A stretch of 64,000 nucleotides of DNA from Actinomycetota bacterium (GTDB lineage: Bacteria; Actinomycetota; Actinomycetes; Nanopelagicales; Nanopelagicaceae). The stretch covers positions 1 to 64,000 of the forward strand of contig WLOP01000006.1 of the NCBI GenBank assembly GCA_009699205.1, given 5' to 3'. The position numbers were made by a program, and so were the translations under genes. The notes under the pieces are model-generated. The model did no database searches and was not told the origin of the DNA. It saw nothing but the letters and a program-made list of their open reading frames with translations. This document shows, in pieces, positions 26,711-39,740 of this stretch. The first letter of the stretch is position 1; each line of letters starts with the position of its first letter.

Positions 26711-27830
26711 CCAATTCGGCTGCGGCTAACTGCCCGCACGCGCCATCAATTTCACGTCCTCGAGTATCTCGAACAGTGGTGGCCACGCCATAACTTTCAA
26801 GAATCCGTTGGAATTCTGCTTCATCTTCTCGACGTGATGCTGTCCATTTGGACCCAGGTGTCGGATTGAGTGGAATCAGATTTACATGTGCATTGCGATT
26901 TTTGAGCAAACGCCCCAAGAGATCTGCGCGCCAGGTCTGGTCATTAATATCGCGAATCAGAGCATATTCGATTGAATAACGCCGACCAGTTTTCTCGGCA
27001 TATGCATCGGCAGCAGCCAGAACTTCTTTAACTTTCCAACGCGAATTGATAGGCACAAGTGTGTCACGTAGGTCGTCATCTGGAGTGTGTAAAGAGACTG
27101 CAAGAGTTACGGGTAGTCCTTCTTGCGTTAACTTTTCGATTCCATTAACAAGCCCAACAGTAGAAACGGTGACTGAACGTGCGCTGATTCCCAGTCCATC
27201 TGGAGCAGCATCGGTGATATTTCTCAAAGAGCGCATTACCGCTTTGTAATTAGCCATGGGTTCGCCCATGCCCATAAAAACAATATTTGATAATCGCGTA
27301 GGTCCGCCTGGTAGTTCACCTGAAGCGCATGTTCGCGCTGCGGCAACAATTTGTTCTGTGATCTCCCCCGCAGTGAGGTTGCGAGTTAAGCCAGCTTGTC
27401 CCGTTGCGCAGAACGGGCAATCCATACCGCAACCAGCTTGCGATGAGATGCACACAGTTGTGCGTTCGGTGTAACGCATTAATACGCTCTCAACCAAAAC
27501 GCCATCGTGCAAGCGCCACAAATCTTTGCGGGTCATCCCGTTATCGCACGTAACCGAACGAACCAGAGTGATGAGCTGTGGCGTGAAAATCTCAGCGAAT
27601 TTCTCGCGCATTTCAGCTGGAATATCAGACCAAGTATTTGGATCAATCGAAAGATGCGAAAAATAGTGGTTGGCAATTTGTGTTGCACGGAAAGCCGGGA
27701 GCCCATTTTCTTTTGCGAATTCGCGTCGTTCCTCCGGAGAAAAATCGGCTAAATGCTTGGGTGGTTTCTTCTTCTGCGGTGGCTCATCGAAAACCAAATT
27801 AATTGGTGTGGGTTCATTTGAGCGACTCAT
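26700..27830 (-). CDS. rlmN: 23S rRNA/tRNA adenine-C2 methyltransferase RlmN
   Basis: 376 residues. Radical SAM enzyme that methylates C2 of A2503 in 23S rRNA and A37 in some tRNAs. The CxxxCxxC cluster motif is in [12 protein letters not shown] (about residues 131-142), preceded by VCISSQAG. The catalytic Cys pair region includes [16 protein letters not shown] near the C-terminus (about 355-370). [15 protein letters not shown] and SVTVSTVGL are further family marks. Standard place after cdsA in actinobacteria, its ATG overlapping cdsA by 4 bases. In relatives the next gene on this strand is often dxr; here the polyamine island follows. Confidence 0.96.
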   Translation of the reverse strand: MSRSNEPTPINLVFDEPPQKKKPPKHLADFSPEERREFAKENGLPAFRATQIANHYFSHLSIDPNTWSDIPAEMREKFAEIFTPQLITLVRSVTCDNGMTRKDLWRLHDGVLVESVLMRYTERTTVCISSQAGCGMDCPFCATGQAGLTRNLTAGEITEQIVAAARTCASGELPGGPTRLSNIVFMGMGEPMANYKAVMRSLRNITDAAPDGLGISARSVTVSTVGLVNGIEKLTQEGLPVTLAVSLHTPDDDLRDTLVPINSRWKVKEVLAAADAYAEKTGRRYSIEYALIRDINDQTWRADLLGRLLKNRNAHVNLIPLNPTPGSKWTASRREDEAEFQRILESYGVATTVRDTRGREIDGACGQLAAAELAKP

Positions 27831-28708
27831 AAATAGCGCTGCACTAATTCAAGGGCTAGCCAGACTGCAGGCGCCGAAAGCACAACCGAATCAAGGCGAT
27901 CGAGCATGCCCCCATGCCCTGGTAGTAAAGAACCCATATCCTTTAAAGAGAGATCGCGTTTCATCGCACTTTCAATAAGGTCACCACTTGTTGCTGTAAA
28001 GACGACCATTAAACCAACCAACGCTCCAACCCACCAATGAATATGAAGGAGATAATGGAAGGTAAGGGCTCCTCCGATAATTGTGAAGATAAAGGAACCT
28101 GCAAAACCTTCCCAAGATTTCTTAGGGCTGATCTTTGGCACCATTGGATGGCGCCCGAAAACGATGCCCACCAAATATCCGAAGGTGTCGTTACATCCAA
28201 CCAAAACCACAAAGGTCATTACCCGACTCAACCCATCATCTGGACGAGCAAGGAGGATGAGAAATCCCGCCAAAAATGGTAGATAAATTAATGACAGAGT
28301 TGTTGCCGTCGCACGTCCAACGAATCCTTCGGGGCCACGGCGTAGGAGCTCAACGAGTAATAAAGGCAAACAAACTGCTGTTGCTACGGCAAGGCCGGCT
28401 GCTCCACCACGCCATGTCGCACAAATAAGGGCAACAGACCCCACTGAAATTGCTGGCGCAGAAATATTTGTTCCTGCATGCGCGAATGCTCGAGTAATCT
28501 CACGTATTCCGAGAACCACTGCTATCGCCACCAATGCTGCAAAAAGTTCGCGGTGATAAGCCAAAGTAAACCAAACGATTGAAACGAGAGAAAGGCTTAC
28601 GCCAATAGAGGGCAAGAGTTTTCGCCCAGCGCGCCTATTAATCTCTTCGTTAATCGAATGCAAATCATCCATCGTGTCGAGTGAACTCTCAAACTTCGAG
28701 TAGTTCAA
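27827..28708 (-). CDS. cdsA: Phosphatidate cytidylyltransferase
   Basis: 293 residues, integral membrane enzyme that makes CDP-diacylglycerol from phosphatidic acid and CTP, precursor of all phosphoglycerolipids. About eight TM segments after a 30-residue polar N-terminus. The CdsA signature is intact near residues 245-272: [19 protein letters not shown], then [19 protein letters not shown] near 203 is also family-typical. It overlaps frr by 20 bases; an internal Met nearer the first TM could be the true start (MDDLHSIN at residue 12). Confidence 0.94.
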   Translation of the reverse strand: MNYSKFESSLDTMDDLHSINEEINRRAGRKLLPSIGVSLSLVSIVWFTLAYHRELFAALVAIAVVLGIREITRAFAHAGTNISAPAISVGSVALICATWRGGAAGLAVATAVCLPLLLVELLRRGPEGFVGRATATTLSLIYLPFLAGFLILLARPDDGLSRVMTFVVLVGCNDTFGYLVGIVFGRHPMVPKISPKKSWEGFAGSFIFTIIGGALTFHYLLHIHWWVGALVGLMVVFTATSGDLIESAMKRDLSLKDMGSLLPGHGGMLDRLDSVVLSAPAVWLALELVQRYL

Positions 28709-29252
28709 CCTCCTTATGCTTCAGCAAATCATCAATCTTGGCTACGTGATCTGAAGTCATTTTTTCCAAATCTTTCTCGCCACGGGTGAGGTCGTCTTTA
28801 CCGATATCTCCGTCTTTTTCTAACTTTTCGATAGCTTCTTTTGCATGACGGCGGATATTGCGGAGTGAGATCTTTGCATCTTCAGCTTTGGTACGTACAA
28901 CTTTGATAAATTCCTTGCGACGCTCTTCAGTGAGTTGCGGGAAATTAACGCGGATAACAACGCCATCGTTGCCTGGGTTTACGCCAAGGTCAGATTCGCG
29001 AATCGCTTTCTCGATCGATGCCATAGCTCCTTTATCAAATGGCGAAACGATTGCCATCCGAGCTTCGGGAACTTGAATCGATGCTAGTTGTGAGAGTGGC
29101 GTAAATGTGCCGTAGTAATCAACCATTACTTTATTAAAGAGGGAAGGATGAGCGCGTCCAGTGCGAATGGTCGCAAAATCATCTTTTGCCACTTCAACGG
29201 CTTTACCCATCTTTGTATCGGCGTCTTTGAGAACGCCAGCTACATCACTCAT
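28689..29252 (-). CDS. frr: Ribosome recycling factor
   Basis: 187 residues, standard length. RRF acts with EF-G to split the post-termination ribosome. The tRNA-mimic coiled-coil domain and the hinge are recognisable: ATIRTGRAHPSLFNKVMVDYYG (about residues 27-48), PEARMAIVSPFDKGAM, NDGVVIRVNFPQLTEERRKEF (about 101-121). It follows pyrH by 24 bases with an AGGAG-like site, giving the conserved pyrH-frr pair. Confidence 0.97.
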   Translation of the reverse strand: MSDVAGVLKDADTKMGKAVEVAKDDFATIRTGRAHPSLFNKVMVDYYGTFTPLSQLASIQVPEARMAIVSPFDKGAMASIEKAIRESDLGVNPGNDGVVIRVNFPQLTEERRKEFIKVVRTKAEDAKISLRNIRRHAKEAIEKLEKDGDIGKDDLTRGEKDLEKMTSDHVAKIDDLLKHKEVELLEV

Positions 29253-29276
29253 TTCTTACTCCTTAATTTGGTGGTG

Positions 29277-29999
29277 CTAGGCGACAAGAGTTCCGATAAC
29301 TTCCCCGCGTACAGCGCGCGCGATATTGCCATTTACCATCAAATCAAATACAACGATTGGTAAATTATTTTCTCGGCAAAGACTAAAGGCTGCCGCATCG
29401 GCGACTGCGAGAGATTTACTTAAAACCACATCGTAGGAAATGGAATCATATTTAACTGCCTTTGGATCCTTCTTAGGGTCTGCAGAATAAACACCATCTA
29501 CCCCGCTCTTTGCCAGCAAGAGCGCTTCTGAGCCAATTTCCAGTGCGCGCTGAGCGGCAACAGTGTCAGTGGTAAAGAATGGCATTCCTGCACCTGCACC
29601 AAAAATCACAACGCGGCCTTTTTCAAGGTGGCGGATTGCGCGACGAGGTACGTAAGGCTCAGCAACTTGCCCCATAGTTATCGCGGTTTGTACGCGTGTT
29701 TCAATTCCAAGTTTTTCAAGGAAATCTTGAAGGGCTAGACAGTTCATGACCGTACCCAACATGCCCATGTAGTCGGCACGTGCACGATCCATGCCTAGCT
29801 GTTGCAATTCCGCGCCACGGAAATAATTTCCTCCACCGACAACAATGGCTACTTGAACGCCAGTACGTACAACATCGGCTATTTGTTTAGCGACATCACC
29901 TACGACTTCAGGGTCGACGCCAATTCCCTTTGCGCCTCCGAAAACTTCTCCAGAAAGTTTAAGGAGCACTCGCCCGTATTTACCTCTACTACCGGGCAT
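29277..29999 (-). CDS. pyrH: UMP kinase
   Basis: 240 residues. Amino-acid-kinase-fold enzyme phosphorylating UMP to UDP, essential for pyrimidine nucleotides. Motifs: [13 protein letters not shown] (ATP site, residues 9-21), [13 protein letters not shown] (about 54-66), [20 protein letters not shown] and the [13 protein letters not shown] segment. AAGGAG lies 5 bases before the ATG. It follows tsf by 49 bases, the typical tsf-pyrH-frr order. Confidence 0.97.
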   Translation of the reverse strand: MPGSRGKYGRVLLKLSGEVFGGAKGIGVDPEVVGDVAKQIADVVRTGVQVAIVVGGGNYFRGAELQQLGMDRARADYMGMLGTVMNCLALQDFLEKLGIETRVQTAITMGQVAEPYVPRRAIRHLEKGRVVIFGAGAGMPFFTTDTVAAQRALEIGSEALLLAKSGVDGVYSADPKKDPKAVKYDSISYDVVLSKSLAVADAAAFSLCRENNLPIVVFDLMVNGNIARAVRGEVIGTLVA

Positions 30000-30048
30000 G
30001 AGTGCTCCTTATCGCTTCTCTAGAGTCTAGATGGCTCTACTTGTGAAA

Positions 30049-30876
30049 TTATTGACCCACGCGGAAGCGATGGAAAGCCTTTACGGCCGTCTCTGCCTCA
30101 TCGAGAATCTGCTTTACAGTCTTCTTGGAATCCTTAGCAAAGGCTTGCTCAATCAAACTTACTTCTTTTACGAAGCCTGTGACGCGACCTTCAACGATTT
30201 TGGCCAAAGAAGCCTCTGGCTTACCTTCGTTGCGGGCAGTTTCTTCGGCTACGCGACGTTCGTTCTCGATGACATCGGCAGGGACATCTTCACGATTGAC
30301 ATATGAAGGTGCAAATGCGGCGATGTGCTGAGCAATATCTTTACCAACCTCAAGAGCATCCTTAGTTAACTGAACTAAAACGCCAACTTGTGGTGGAAGA
30401 TCTGGGCTTGTGCGGTGCAAGTAGATACCTACCGGCGATCCATCAAGAACTGCAACGCGGCGAACTTCAATCTTCTCGCCAAGGGTTGCATTGCCTTCAT
30501 CAACGGCATCTTGAACTTTACGTCCTGGTTTAATTTCTGAAGCCAAGAAAGCATCTACTTCAGAAATTTTGACGCTAAGCAAATGCGTGAGAAGTTCATC
30601 AGCTAAGGCTTGAAAACGCTCACCTTTAGCGACGAAATCTGTTTCGCAGTTGAGTTCGAGCATTACGCCGAGGTTATCTTGAACCTTAGCGATAACCAGA
30701 CCATTTGATGTTGTACGGCCTTCGCGCTTTGTGACGCCCTTAAGACCTTTGACGCGGATGATTTCGACAGCCTTATCAAAATCACCTTCTGCTTCGTCAA
30801 GAGCTTTTTTGCAATCGAGCATTCCTGCAGCAGTTGCTTCGCGCAGTTTCTTTACATCTTCGGCAGAGTATTTCAA
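30049..30876 (-). CDS. tsf: Elongation factor Ts
   Basis: 275 residues. EF-Ts releases GDP from EF-Tu. N-terminal UBA-like domain YSAEDVKKLREATAAGMLDC and KKALDEAEGDFDKAVEIIR (residues 3-42) and the conserved core NCETDFVAKGERFQ (about 75-88), containing the TDFVA motif that contacts EF-Tu. Length fits the bacterial family. One base separates it from rpsB, an almost universal pair. Confidence 0.98.
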   Translation of the reverse strand: MKYSAEDVKKLREATAAGMLDCKKALDEAEGDFDKAVEIIRVKGLKGVTKREGRTTSNGLVIAKVQDNLGVMLELNCETDFVAKGERFQALADELLTHLLSVKISEVDAFLASEIKPGRKVQDAVDEGNATLGEKIEVRRVAVLDGSPVGIYLHRTSPDLPPQVGVLVQLTKDALEVGKDIAQHIAAFAPSYVNREDVPADVIENERRVAEETARNEGKPEASLAKIVEGRVTGFVKEVSLIEQAFAKDSKKTVKQILDEAETAVKAFHRFRVGQ

Positions 30877-30877
30877 C

Positions 30878-31702
30878 TTATGCCTCCACTGGTGGAACTA
30901 CATCTGTAGTTACTGGAGTCGCTCCATCAAGGATTTCCTTCTCCCAATCGGCAAGTGGTTCTCCAGCCGCGACCTCTGCAGGTGCATCAGTTTTAACTTC
31001 TTCTTTTACTGCATTAGCTGCGCGGGCTTGAAGACCAGCAGCAATTGCATCGGTGATCACGCGAGTAAGTAATCCGATTGAACGAATTGCATCGTCGTTA
31101 CCAGGAATCTTGAAGTCAACTTCGTCTGGATCGCAGTTTGTATCCAAGATTGCGATAACAGGGATTCCAAGCTTCTTAGCCTCGGCCACTGCTAGGTGCT
31201 CTTTCTTGGTATCGACTACCCAGATTGCACTTGGCAACTTGGTCATGTTACGAATTCCATTGAGGTTCTTGTTCAGCTTCTCGCGCTCACGACGCAGAAC
31301 TAGAAGTTCTTTCTTAGTCAGCATCTGATCGTTAGCGGTCTCAAGTGCTTCCAACTCTTTGAGTCGTTGAATACGCTTGAAGACTGTTGGGAAGTTTGTA
31401 AGCATTCCGCCGAGCCAGCGCTCAGTAACATAAGGCATACCGACGCGAGCTGATTGTTGAATGATTGGCTCTTGAGCCTGCTTCTTTGTTCCAACGAATA
31501 GAACGTGTCCACCTTTGGCGACAACGTCTTTTACGAACTCATAAGCGCTATCAATGAGTCCGAGTGATTGCTGGATATCGATAATGTAAATGCCATTGCG
31601 TTCTGCAAAAATAAAACGCTTCATCTTTGGATTCCATCGACGAGTCTGGTGTCCGAAATGGACTCCGCTGTCGAGAAGTTCTCGCATTGTTACAACCGCC
31701 AT
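30878..31702 (-). CDS. rpsB: 30S ribosomal protein S2
   Basis: 274 residues from the ATG at 31702 ([17 protein letters not shown]), chosen because AAGGAG lies 9 bases upstream; an open frame begins at 31783 but the extra 27 residues are unlike S2 and overlap the structured leader. S2 joins the 30S late at the body-head junction and is needed for S1 binding. The family blocks [20 protein letters not shown] (about 12-31), FVGTKKQAQ and [24 protein letters not shown] are present. The Ala/Glu-rich C-terminal extension after about residue 235 is typical of actinobacteria. Confidence 0.97.
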   Translation of the reverse strand: MAVVTMRELLDSGVHFGHQTRRWNPKMKRFIFAERNGIYIIDIQQSLGLIDSAYEFVKDVVAKGGHVLFVGTKKQAQEPIIQQSARVGMPYVTERWLGGMLTNFPTVFKRIQRLKELEALETANDQMLTKKELLVLRREREKLNKNLNGIRNMTKLPSAIWVVDTKKEHLAVAEAKKLGIPVIAILDTNCDPDEVDFKIPGNDDAIRSIGLLTRVITDAIAAGLQARAANAVKEEVKTDAPAEVAAGEPLADWEKEILDGATPVTTDVVPPVEA

Positions 31703-31755
31703 GGCGGCACACTCCTTCTTGCGTAATTTCCGAAGAAATTCGCTCTCGGTTATTG

Positions 31756-31857
31756 GGCCAACAATTTGTTGACCCTCTAGCACTTAAACGCCGACCAGCG
31801 AACTGGACCGATATGGCTCTTGCTAAGTGCATGAAGTCACCACAATTTCTTGTGGTG
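31756..31857 (-). promoter_or_regulatory. Structured rpsB 5' leader
   Basis: Upstream of rpsB the minus-strand RNA can form: a 7-bp hairpin GGUCAAC-AAAUU-GUUGGCC (31756-31774, one G-U pair); a long-range 7-bp stem GCACUUA/UAAGUGC (31780-31786 with 31824-31830) enclosing CCAG-UUCG-CUGG, a UUCG tetraloop hairpin (31795-31806); and CACCACAA-GAAA-UUGUGGUG (31838-31857, 8 bp). None has a terminal U-run. S2 is known in some bacteria to repress its own operon through leader RNA, so a ribosomal-protein leader is the likely explanation. Confidence 0.5.
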
Positions 31858-31902
31858 CGGGGCAAATCCTACCTGAGGTTTAAGAGTGAATAATCCAGGC
31901 TT

Positions 31903-32820
31903 TTAGGCTCGAGGGTGCGCTTGCTTGAAGGCAGATTGAAGCCTTTGGGTAGAAATATGGGTATAAATCTGTGTTGTTGCCAAAGAGGCGTGGCCCAAAA
32001 TTTCTTGTACCGTGCGAAGATCAGCGCCTCCCTCAAGCAGATGGGTTGCAGCAGAATGTCGCAGCGCATGTGGGCCAAGTCGTTCGTATCCTTCTAAAGC
32101 AGATAGGGCGTTATAAACAACGGTGCGCACAGTTCGTTGATCAATACGTTTGCCCCGAACACCTAAGAAAAGCGCATCTCCAGAATCTTTTTTTGCCATC
32201 GAATCACGTCCATCTTTGAGCCATGCCTTTAATGCGCGCATCGCAGGATTGCCAATCGGAATTGTTCGCTCTTTACTTCCCTTTCCGAAGACTCTAATTG
32301 TCTGTCGTTCGTAATCGATCGAATCAAGAGTAAGGCCGCAAAGTTCTGCAACTCGAGCCCCGCTTGCATAGAGAATTTCAACCATCGCACAATCACGCAG
32401 CGCTGTGGGTGAATCCTCTTCGCCAACTCTCATTGCAAGTGCATCCATTGCAAGGGTTGCGCTAGAAATATCTAGTACATCCGGCAATGTCCGGTGAGCC
32501 TTGGGTGTCGCTAGGGAAGCTCCGACATCGCTAGGAATAAATCCGTTTTTATGAGCCCACTTCATAAAGAGGCGGATGGATACCGCTCTACGTGAAAGAG
32601 AAGTTCTTGCACCACCATGCACCTGCATATTCGCTAACCACGATCTGATGTGAGCGAGTTCTAGCCTTGAAATATCTGCAACGCCCAGGGTCGTGAGGTG
32701 GCTAATGAGACTTTCAAGATCCCCCAAATACGCGCGAACGGTATGTGCGGCTAAATTTCGCTCAGTGTGAAGGTGTTTCGAAAAAGAAGTAACGAGCTGA
32801 TCGAAGTCGACGTGGCTCAT
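31903..32820 (-). CDS. xerC: Tyrosine recombinase XerC
   Basis: 305 residues, with N-terminal SAM-like core-binding domain (about 1-95, LHTERNLAAHTVRAYLGDL) and C-terminal catalytic domain. The catalytic set is readable: Arg in ASGARVAELCG (about 155), HALRHSAATHLLEGG (His about 250, Arg about 253), GHASLATTQIYTH (His about 276, nucleophile Tyr about 285). XerC with XerD resolves chromosome dimers at dif. Length and the chromosomal position next to rpsB, as in many actinobacteria, point to a housekeeping Xer enzyme, not a phage or integron integrase. It lies 9 bases after the cimA stop on the complementary layout but is transcribed toward rpsB on the same strand. Confidence 0.92.
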   Translation of the reverse strand: MSHVDFDQLVTSFSKHLHTERNLAAHTVRAYLGDLESLISHLTTLGVADISRLELAHIRSWLANMQVHGGARTSLSRRAVSIRLFMKWAHKNGFIPSDVGASLATPKAHRTLPDVLDISSATLAMDALAMRVGEEDSPTALRDCAMVEILYASGARVAELCGLTLDSIDYERQTIRVFGKGSKERTIPIGNPAMRALKAWLKDGRDSMAKKDSGDALFLGVRGKRIDQRTVRTVVYNALSALEGYERLGPHALRHSAATHLLEGGADLRTVQEILGHASLATTQIYTHISTQRLQSAFKQAHPRA

Positions 32821-32829
32821 AGGTGAAGG

Positions 32830-34419
32830 TTACTCGGGTGAACGTCCTTGTCGCAGTAAGCCATAGGTCACTGCATCCTCTAGGGCCATCGCAGAAGCAG
32901 CAATCACGTTCTCGTGCACGCCGATTGTGTTCCACTCGCTCTTGCCATCACTAGTTTCAACTAATACCCGGGTGATAGCGCCTGTACCTAAACGCCCTTC
33001 GAGAATGCGAACTTTATAGTCCGTTAACTCTAGAACGGCTAACTCTGGATAGAACTGAATCAACCCAGATCTCAAAGCATTGTCAATTGCGTTAACGGGA
33101 CCATTTCCGGTTCCGTTACAAGAAATCTTTTCACCATGTGCGGTGATAGTCACTTCAGCCTTGGTAACTATCTGCTGATCGGCCGAGCGCTCAACAGTGG
33201 TCAGCCAATGATCAATCTTAAAAAAGGATGGGCGCTTTCCAATTGCCTCTTCGCGAAGTAGCAGTTCAAATGAAGCATCTGCAGCTTCGAAGGTGAATCC
33301 ACGTGATTCCATCTCTTTGACTCGATCGACAACTCGACCGATAAGTTCGCGGTCTCCCCCGAGATCAATACCCAACTCTTGGGACTTCAATTCAATTGAA
33401 GCGCGGCCAGCCATATCCGAAACCAACATTCTCATATCGTTGCCGACAGAGGCTGGATCTTCATGTTGATATAACGAAGGATCAACTTTGATTGCACTGG
33501 CATGCAGCCCGGCTTTGTGAGCAAAAGCTGATACCCCTACATATGGTTGGCGTGCACTTGAGGAAATATTGGTTACTTCGGCTACTGCGTGTGAAATTCT
33601 AAAAGCTTCAGGCAAGTATCCATCGGGAAGAACTTGTTGGTGCTTCTTCAACTGTAGATTCGCGATTATCGTCACTAGGTCAGCGTTTCCTGTTCGCTCT
33701 CCGTAACCGTTGAGGGTTCCTTGTACATGAGTAGCACCGGCAGCAACAGCTGCCATCGAATTAGCAACAGCACATCCAGTGTCGTTGTGACAATGAATAC
33801 CAAGGCGCGCAGAACTCGCCTGTAATACATCATGAACAACTTGGGATAATTCATCTGGCAGCATGCCGCCATTTGTATCGCAAAGCGCAATGACATCTGC
33901 GCCGGCTTCTGCTGCTACCCGCACAACTTCTAGCGCGTAGGAGCGGTTGGAGCGATAGCCGTCAAAGAAATGTTCGGCATCAAGAAATACGCGTTGACCA
34001 TTTTCGCGAAGGTGTTTAATCGAATCAACAATCATCGCCAAGTTTTCATCCAAGGTAGTGCGCAATGCAAGGTCAACATGTCGATCATAAGCTTTTGCTA
34101 CGAGAGTGACTACGGGCGCACCTGAATCACGCAATGCGCCAAGAAGCACATCATCGGCAGCTTTAACGTTCGGACGTCGGGTAGCACCGAAGGCAACAAA
34201 AGTTGCGTTTTTAAGTTTCAGTTCTTTCTTTGCCCGTTCGAAGAATTCAGTATCTTTTGGATTAGCTCCGGGCCATCCACCTTCGATAAAGCCAACACCT
34301 AGATCATCTAAATGGCGCGCAATTGCCAACTTATCGTGAACGCTGAGATTTAAACCCTCTTGCTGAGCGCCATCACGTAGTGTGGTGTCATATATGTGGA
34401 AGGCATCGGAGATTGCCAT
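32830..34419 (-). CDS. cimA: (R)-citramalate synthase
   Basis: 529 residues from the ATG at 34419 that overlaps the ilvE stop (TAATG); a TTG at 34440 is less likely. Condenses acetyl-CoA with pyruvate to citramalate, giving 2-oxobutyrate and isoleucine without threonine. N-terminal HMGL-like TIM barrel: HIYDTTLRDGAQQEGL (about 7-22), metal-binding His pair in GIHCHNDTGCAVAN, GTLNGYGERTGNADL. C-terminal LeuA dimer/regulatory domain (about 395-525). The order of the barrel and lack of typical LeuA motifs favour CimA, and its place in an ilv/leu operon supports this. Homocitrate or isopropylmalate synthase are less likely. Confidence 0.9.
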   Translation of the reverse strand: MAISDAFHIYDTTLRDGAQQEGLNLSVHDKLAIARHLDDLGVGFIEGGWPGANPKDTEFFERAKKELKLKNATFVAFGATRRPNVKAADDVLLGALRDSGAPVVTLVAKAYDRHVDLALRTTLDENLAMIVDSIKHLRENGQRVFLDAEHFFDGYRSNRSYALEVVRVAAEAGADVIALCDTNGGMLPDELSQVVHDVLQASSARLGIHCHNDTGCAVANSMAAVAAGATHVQGTLNGYGERTGNADLVTIIANLQLKKHQQVLPDGYLPEAFRISHAVAEVTNISSSARQPYVGVSAFAHKAGLHASAIKVDPSLYQHEDPASVGNDMRMLVSDMAGRASIELKSQELGIDLGGDRELIGRVVDRVKEMESRGFTFEAADASFELLLREEAIGKRPSFFKIDHWLTTVERSADQQIVTKAEVTITAHGEKISCNGTGNGPVNAIDNALRSGLIQFYPELAVLELTDYKVRILEGRLGTGAITRVLVETSDGKSEWNTIGVHENVIAASAMALEDAVTYGLLRQGRSPE

Positions 34420-35504
34420 TAAAGAACTTTCTTCATCCAATTATGAGTATCAGAAATTGTGCCGTGCTGGATTCCCAGAAGCGTTTCGCGGATTTGATTA
34501 GTGATGGGACCAGGAGTTCCGTCACCAGTAACCCACGTACCCATGACGCTCTTTGCGCTGCCAACAGGTGACACAACGGCTGCGGTACCACAAGCAAAGA
34601 TTTCGGTGATCAAGCCACTTTCGACGCCATCACGCCAATCATCGATGCTGATCATCGTTTCTTCGACTTTATAGCCAAGGTCAGCTGCAACACTAAGAAT
34701 TGAATCTCTTGTGATGCCTGGCAACAAAGTTCCTGTGAGTTTAGGTGTCATAACAGTTGCGTGTGCTCCCGAACCTTTTACAAAGTAAAGGTTCATGCCG
34801 CCCATCTCTTCCACCCACTTGCGCTCTTTGGCATCGATCCATACAACTTGATCGCAACCTTCTTTTGCGGCAGCACGTTGGGCTACCAAAGATGCCGCGT
34901 AATTTCCGCCGCACTTGGCTTCGCCTGTTCCGCCTTGTGCTGCGCGTACATATTCAGTTGAAATCCAGACAGTCACTGCATTTGCAGGATTGAAATAGGC
35001 CCCAGCCGGGGTCGCAATCAACATGTATTGGGCACGGTTTGATGGGCGAACTCCAAGACCCACTTCAGTAGCAAACATAAATGGACGAATATAAAGTGAT
35101 TCTCCAACTTTGCCCGGAACCCAGTTGGCATCTTCACGAACAAGTGCGAATACAGTTTCGAGGAAGAGTTCTGTCGGCATCACTGGTAGCGCAATACGCT
35201 CCGCGCTTCGTGCAAAACGGGCGGCATTTGCTTCAGGGCGAAATAGTGAAATTCCACCATCAGGTTGGCGGTATGCCTTCATGCCTTCGAATATTTCCTG
35301 GCCATAATGGAAAACCATTGCAGCGGGATCAAGACTTATTGGTGCGTACGCAGTCAGCTCCGCTTGAGCCCAGCCATTCTCTTCGGTCCACTCAGCTACA
35401 ACCATGTGGTCTGTGTAGTACTTGCCGAAACCAGGGTTAGCAACTTTTGCCGCGCGATCGGCTTCGGATACTGCATGAGTTGATGATGAAATTTTGATGC
35501 TCAT
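34419..35504 (-). CDS. ilvE: Branched-chain amino acid aminotransferase
   Basis: 361 residues, fold-type IV PLP enzyme of the BCAT II type. Final step of Ile, Val and Leu synthesis, glutamate as amino donor. Family blocks: HYGQEIFEGMKAYR (about residues 66-79), RPFMFATEVGLGV, the Schiff-base Lys in GTGEAKCGGNYAAS (about 197), EEMGGMNLYFV and LPGITRDSIL. It follows leuB by 2 bases and overlaps cimA, so the genes are probably one transcript. Confidence 0.96.
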   Translation of the reverse strand: MSIKISSSTHAVSEADRAAKVANPGFGKYYTDHMVVAEWTEENGWAQAELTAYAPISLDPAAMVFHYGQEIFEGMKAYRQPDGGISLFRPEANAARFARSAERIALPVMPTELFLETVFALVREDANWVPGKVGESLYIRPFMFATEVGLGVRPSNRAQYMLIATPAGAYFNPANAVTVWISTEYVRAAQGGTGEAKCGGNYAASLVAQRAAAKEGCDQVVWIDAKERKWVEEMGGMNLYFVKGSGAHATVMTPKLTGTLLPGITRDSILSVAADLGYKVEETMISIDDWRDGVESGLITEIFACGTAAVVSPVGSAKSVMGTWVTGDGTPGPITNQIRETLLGIQHGTISDTHNWMKKVL

Positions 35505-35506
35505 AT

Positions 35507-36546
35507 TTATCCCTTTATGGCGCCTGCGAGGGCGCTTCCAATTTCAGAAGTAGAGCGCTGAGATGTTCCTCGATTAAGTAGATCATCTGCAACTACTCGC
35601 TCTACATCGCGAGCTGCTTCGCTAAGCCCAAGGTGATCTAACATCATCGCTACTGACATCACTGTTGCTGTTGGATCGGCCAGTCCTTTGCCTGCGATAT
35701 CTGGAGCAGAACCGTGTACTGGTTCGAACATGGATGGATACTTGCCTGTCGGATTGATATTTCCTGAAGCCGCTAGTCCGATTCCGCCACAAATTGCAGC
35801 GGCTATGTCGGTCAGGATATCGCCAAAGAGATTATCCGTAACGACGACATCGAAGCGGCCTGGATTTGTTACAAAGAACATTGATGCAGCATCAACATGT
35901 AGGTAATCCGTTGTCACCGTTGGAAACTCTTTGGCAACTTCGTTAAATGTGCGAGTCCAAAGTCCACCAGCGCGCGTAAGTACATTGTTTTTGTGGACCA
36001 ATGTCAGCTTCTTACGATCTCGTTGGCTAGCGCGAGCAAATGCATCCCGTATCACGCGTTCGGCGCCGCGGCGAGTATTTAAACTCTCTTCCGTTGCAAT
36101 CTCTGCATCGGTGCCCTCAGCCAAAACTCCCCCAGCACCAACATAAGGGCCTTCGGTTCCTTCGCGAACGACGATAAAGTCGATTGGATCCTTTGTTGCA
36201 AGTGGACCTGTTACACCCGGCATCAAGCGCGCAGGGCGCAAATTAATGTAATGGTCAAAAGCAAATCTCAATTTGAGAAGTAGTCCTCGTTCGAGCACAC
36301 CACTAGGAACCGTTGGATCTCCCACTGCACCGAGCAAAATTACATCGCTCTTTGCGAGTTCGGCCAGAACTGAATCCGGCAGGACTTCCCCTGTGCGATT
36401 CCAGTAGCCAGCGCCTAAGTCGTAGGAAGTCTTAACAAAGTTCACACCGTACTTTGAACTCACCGCATCTAGAACTTTCAGACCTTCGGAAACAACTTCG
36501 GGTCCAATGCCATCGCCTGCGATAACAGCTAAATTGATTTCTCTCA

Positions 36547-36547
<1 letters not shown>
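35507..36547 (-). CDS. leuB: 3-isopropylmalate dehydrogenase
   Basis: 346 residues. NAD-dependent oxidative decarboxylation of 3-isopropylmalate to 2-oxoisocaproate in leucine synthesis. Motifs: [12 protein letters not shown] at the start, the substrate loop [27 protein letters not shown] (in part, about 105-130), [15 protein letters not shown] with metal-binding Asp, and [14 protein letters not shown] (about 272-285). Actinobacterial length. leuA and leuCD are not in this window. Its ATG overlaps the serA stop by one base. With CimA upstream in the pathway it could also act on 3-methylmalate, a known dual role in some species. Confidence 0.94.

Positions 36548-39739
<3,192 letters not shown>

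Positions 39740-39740
<1 letters not shown>

Noticed and set aside
31903-32820. Tyrosine recombinase as a mark of a prophage or integrative element
   Set aside because: Length, full Xer motifs and housekeeping neighbours fit chromosomal XerC; no attachment repeats or phage genes are present.
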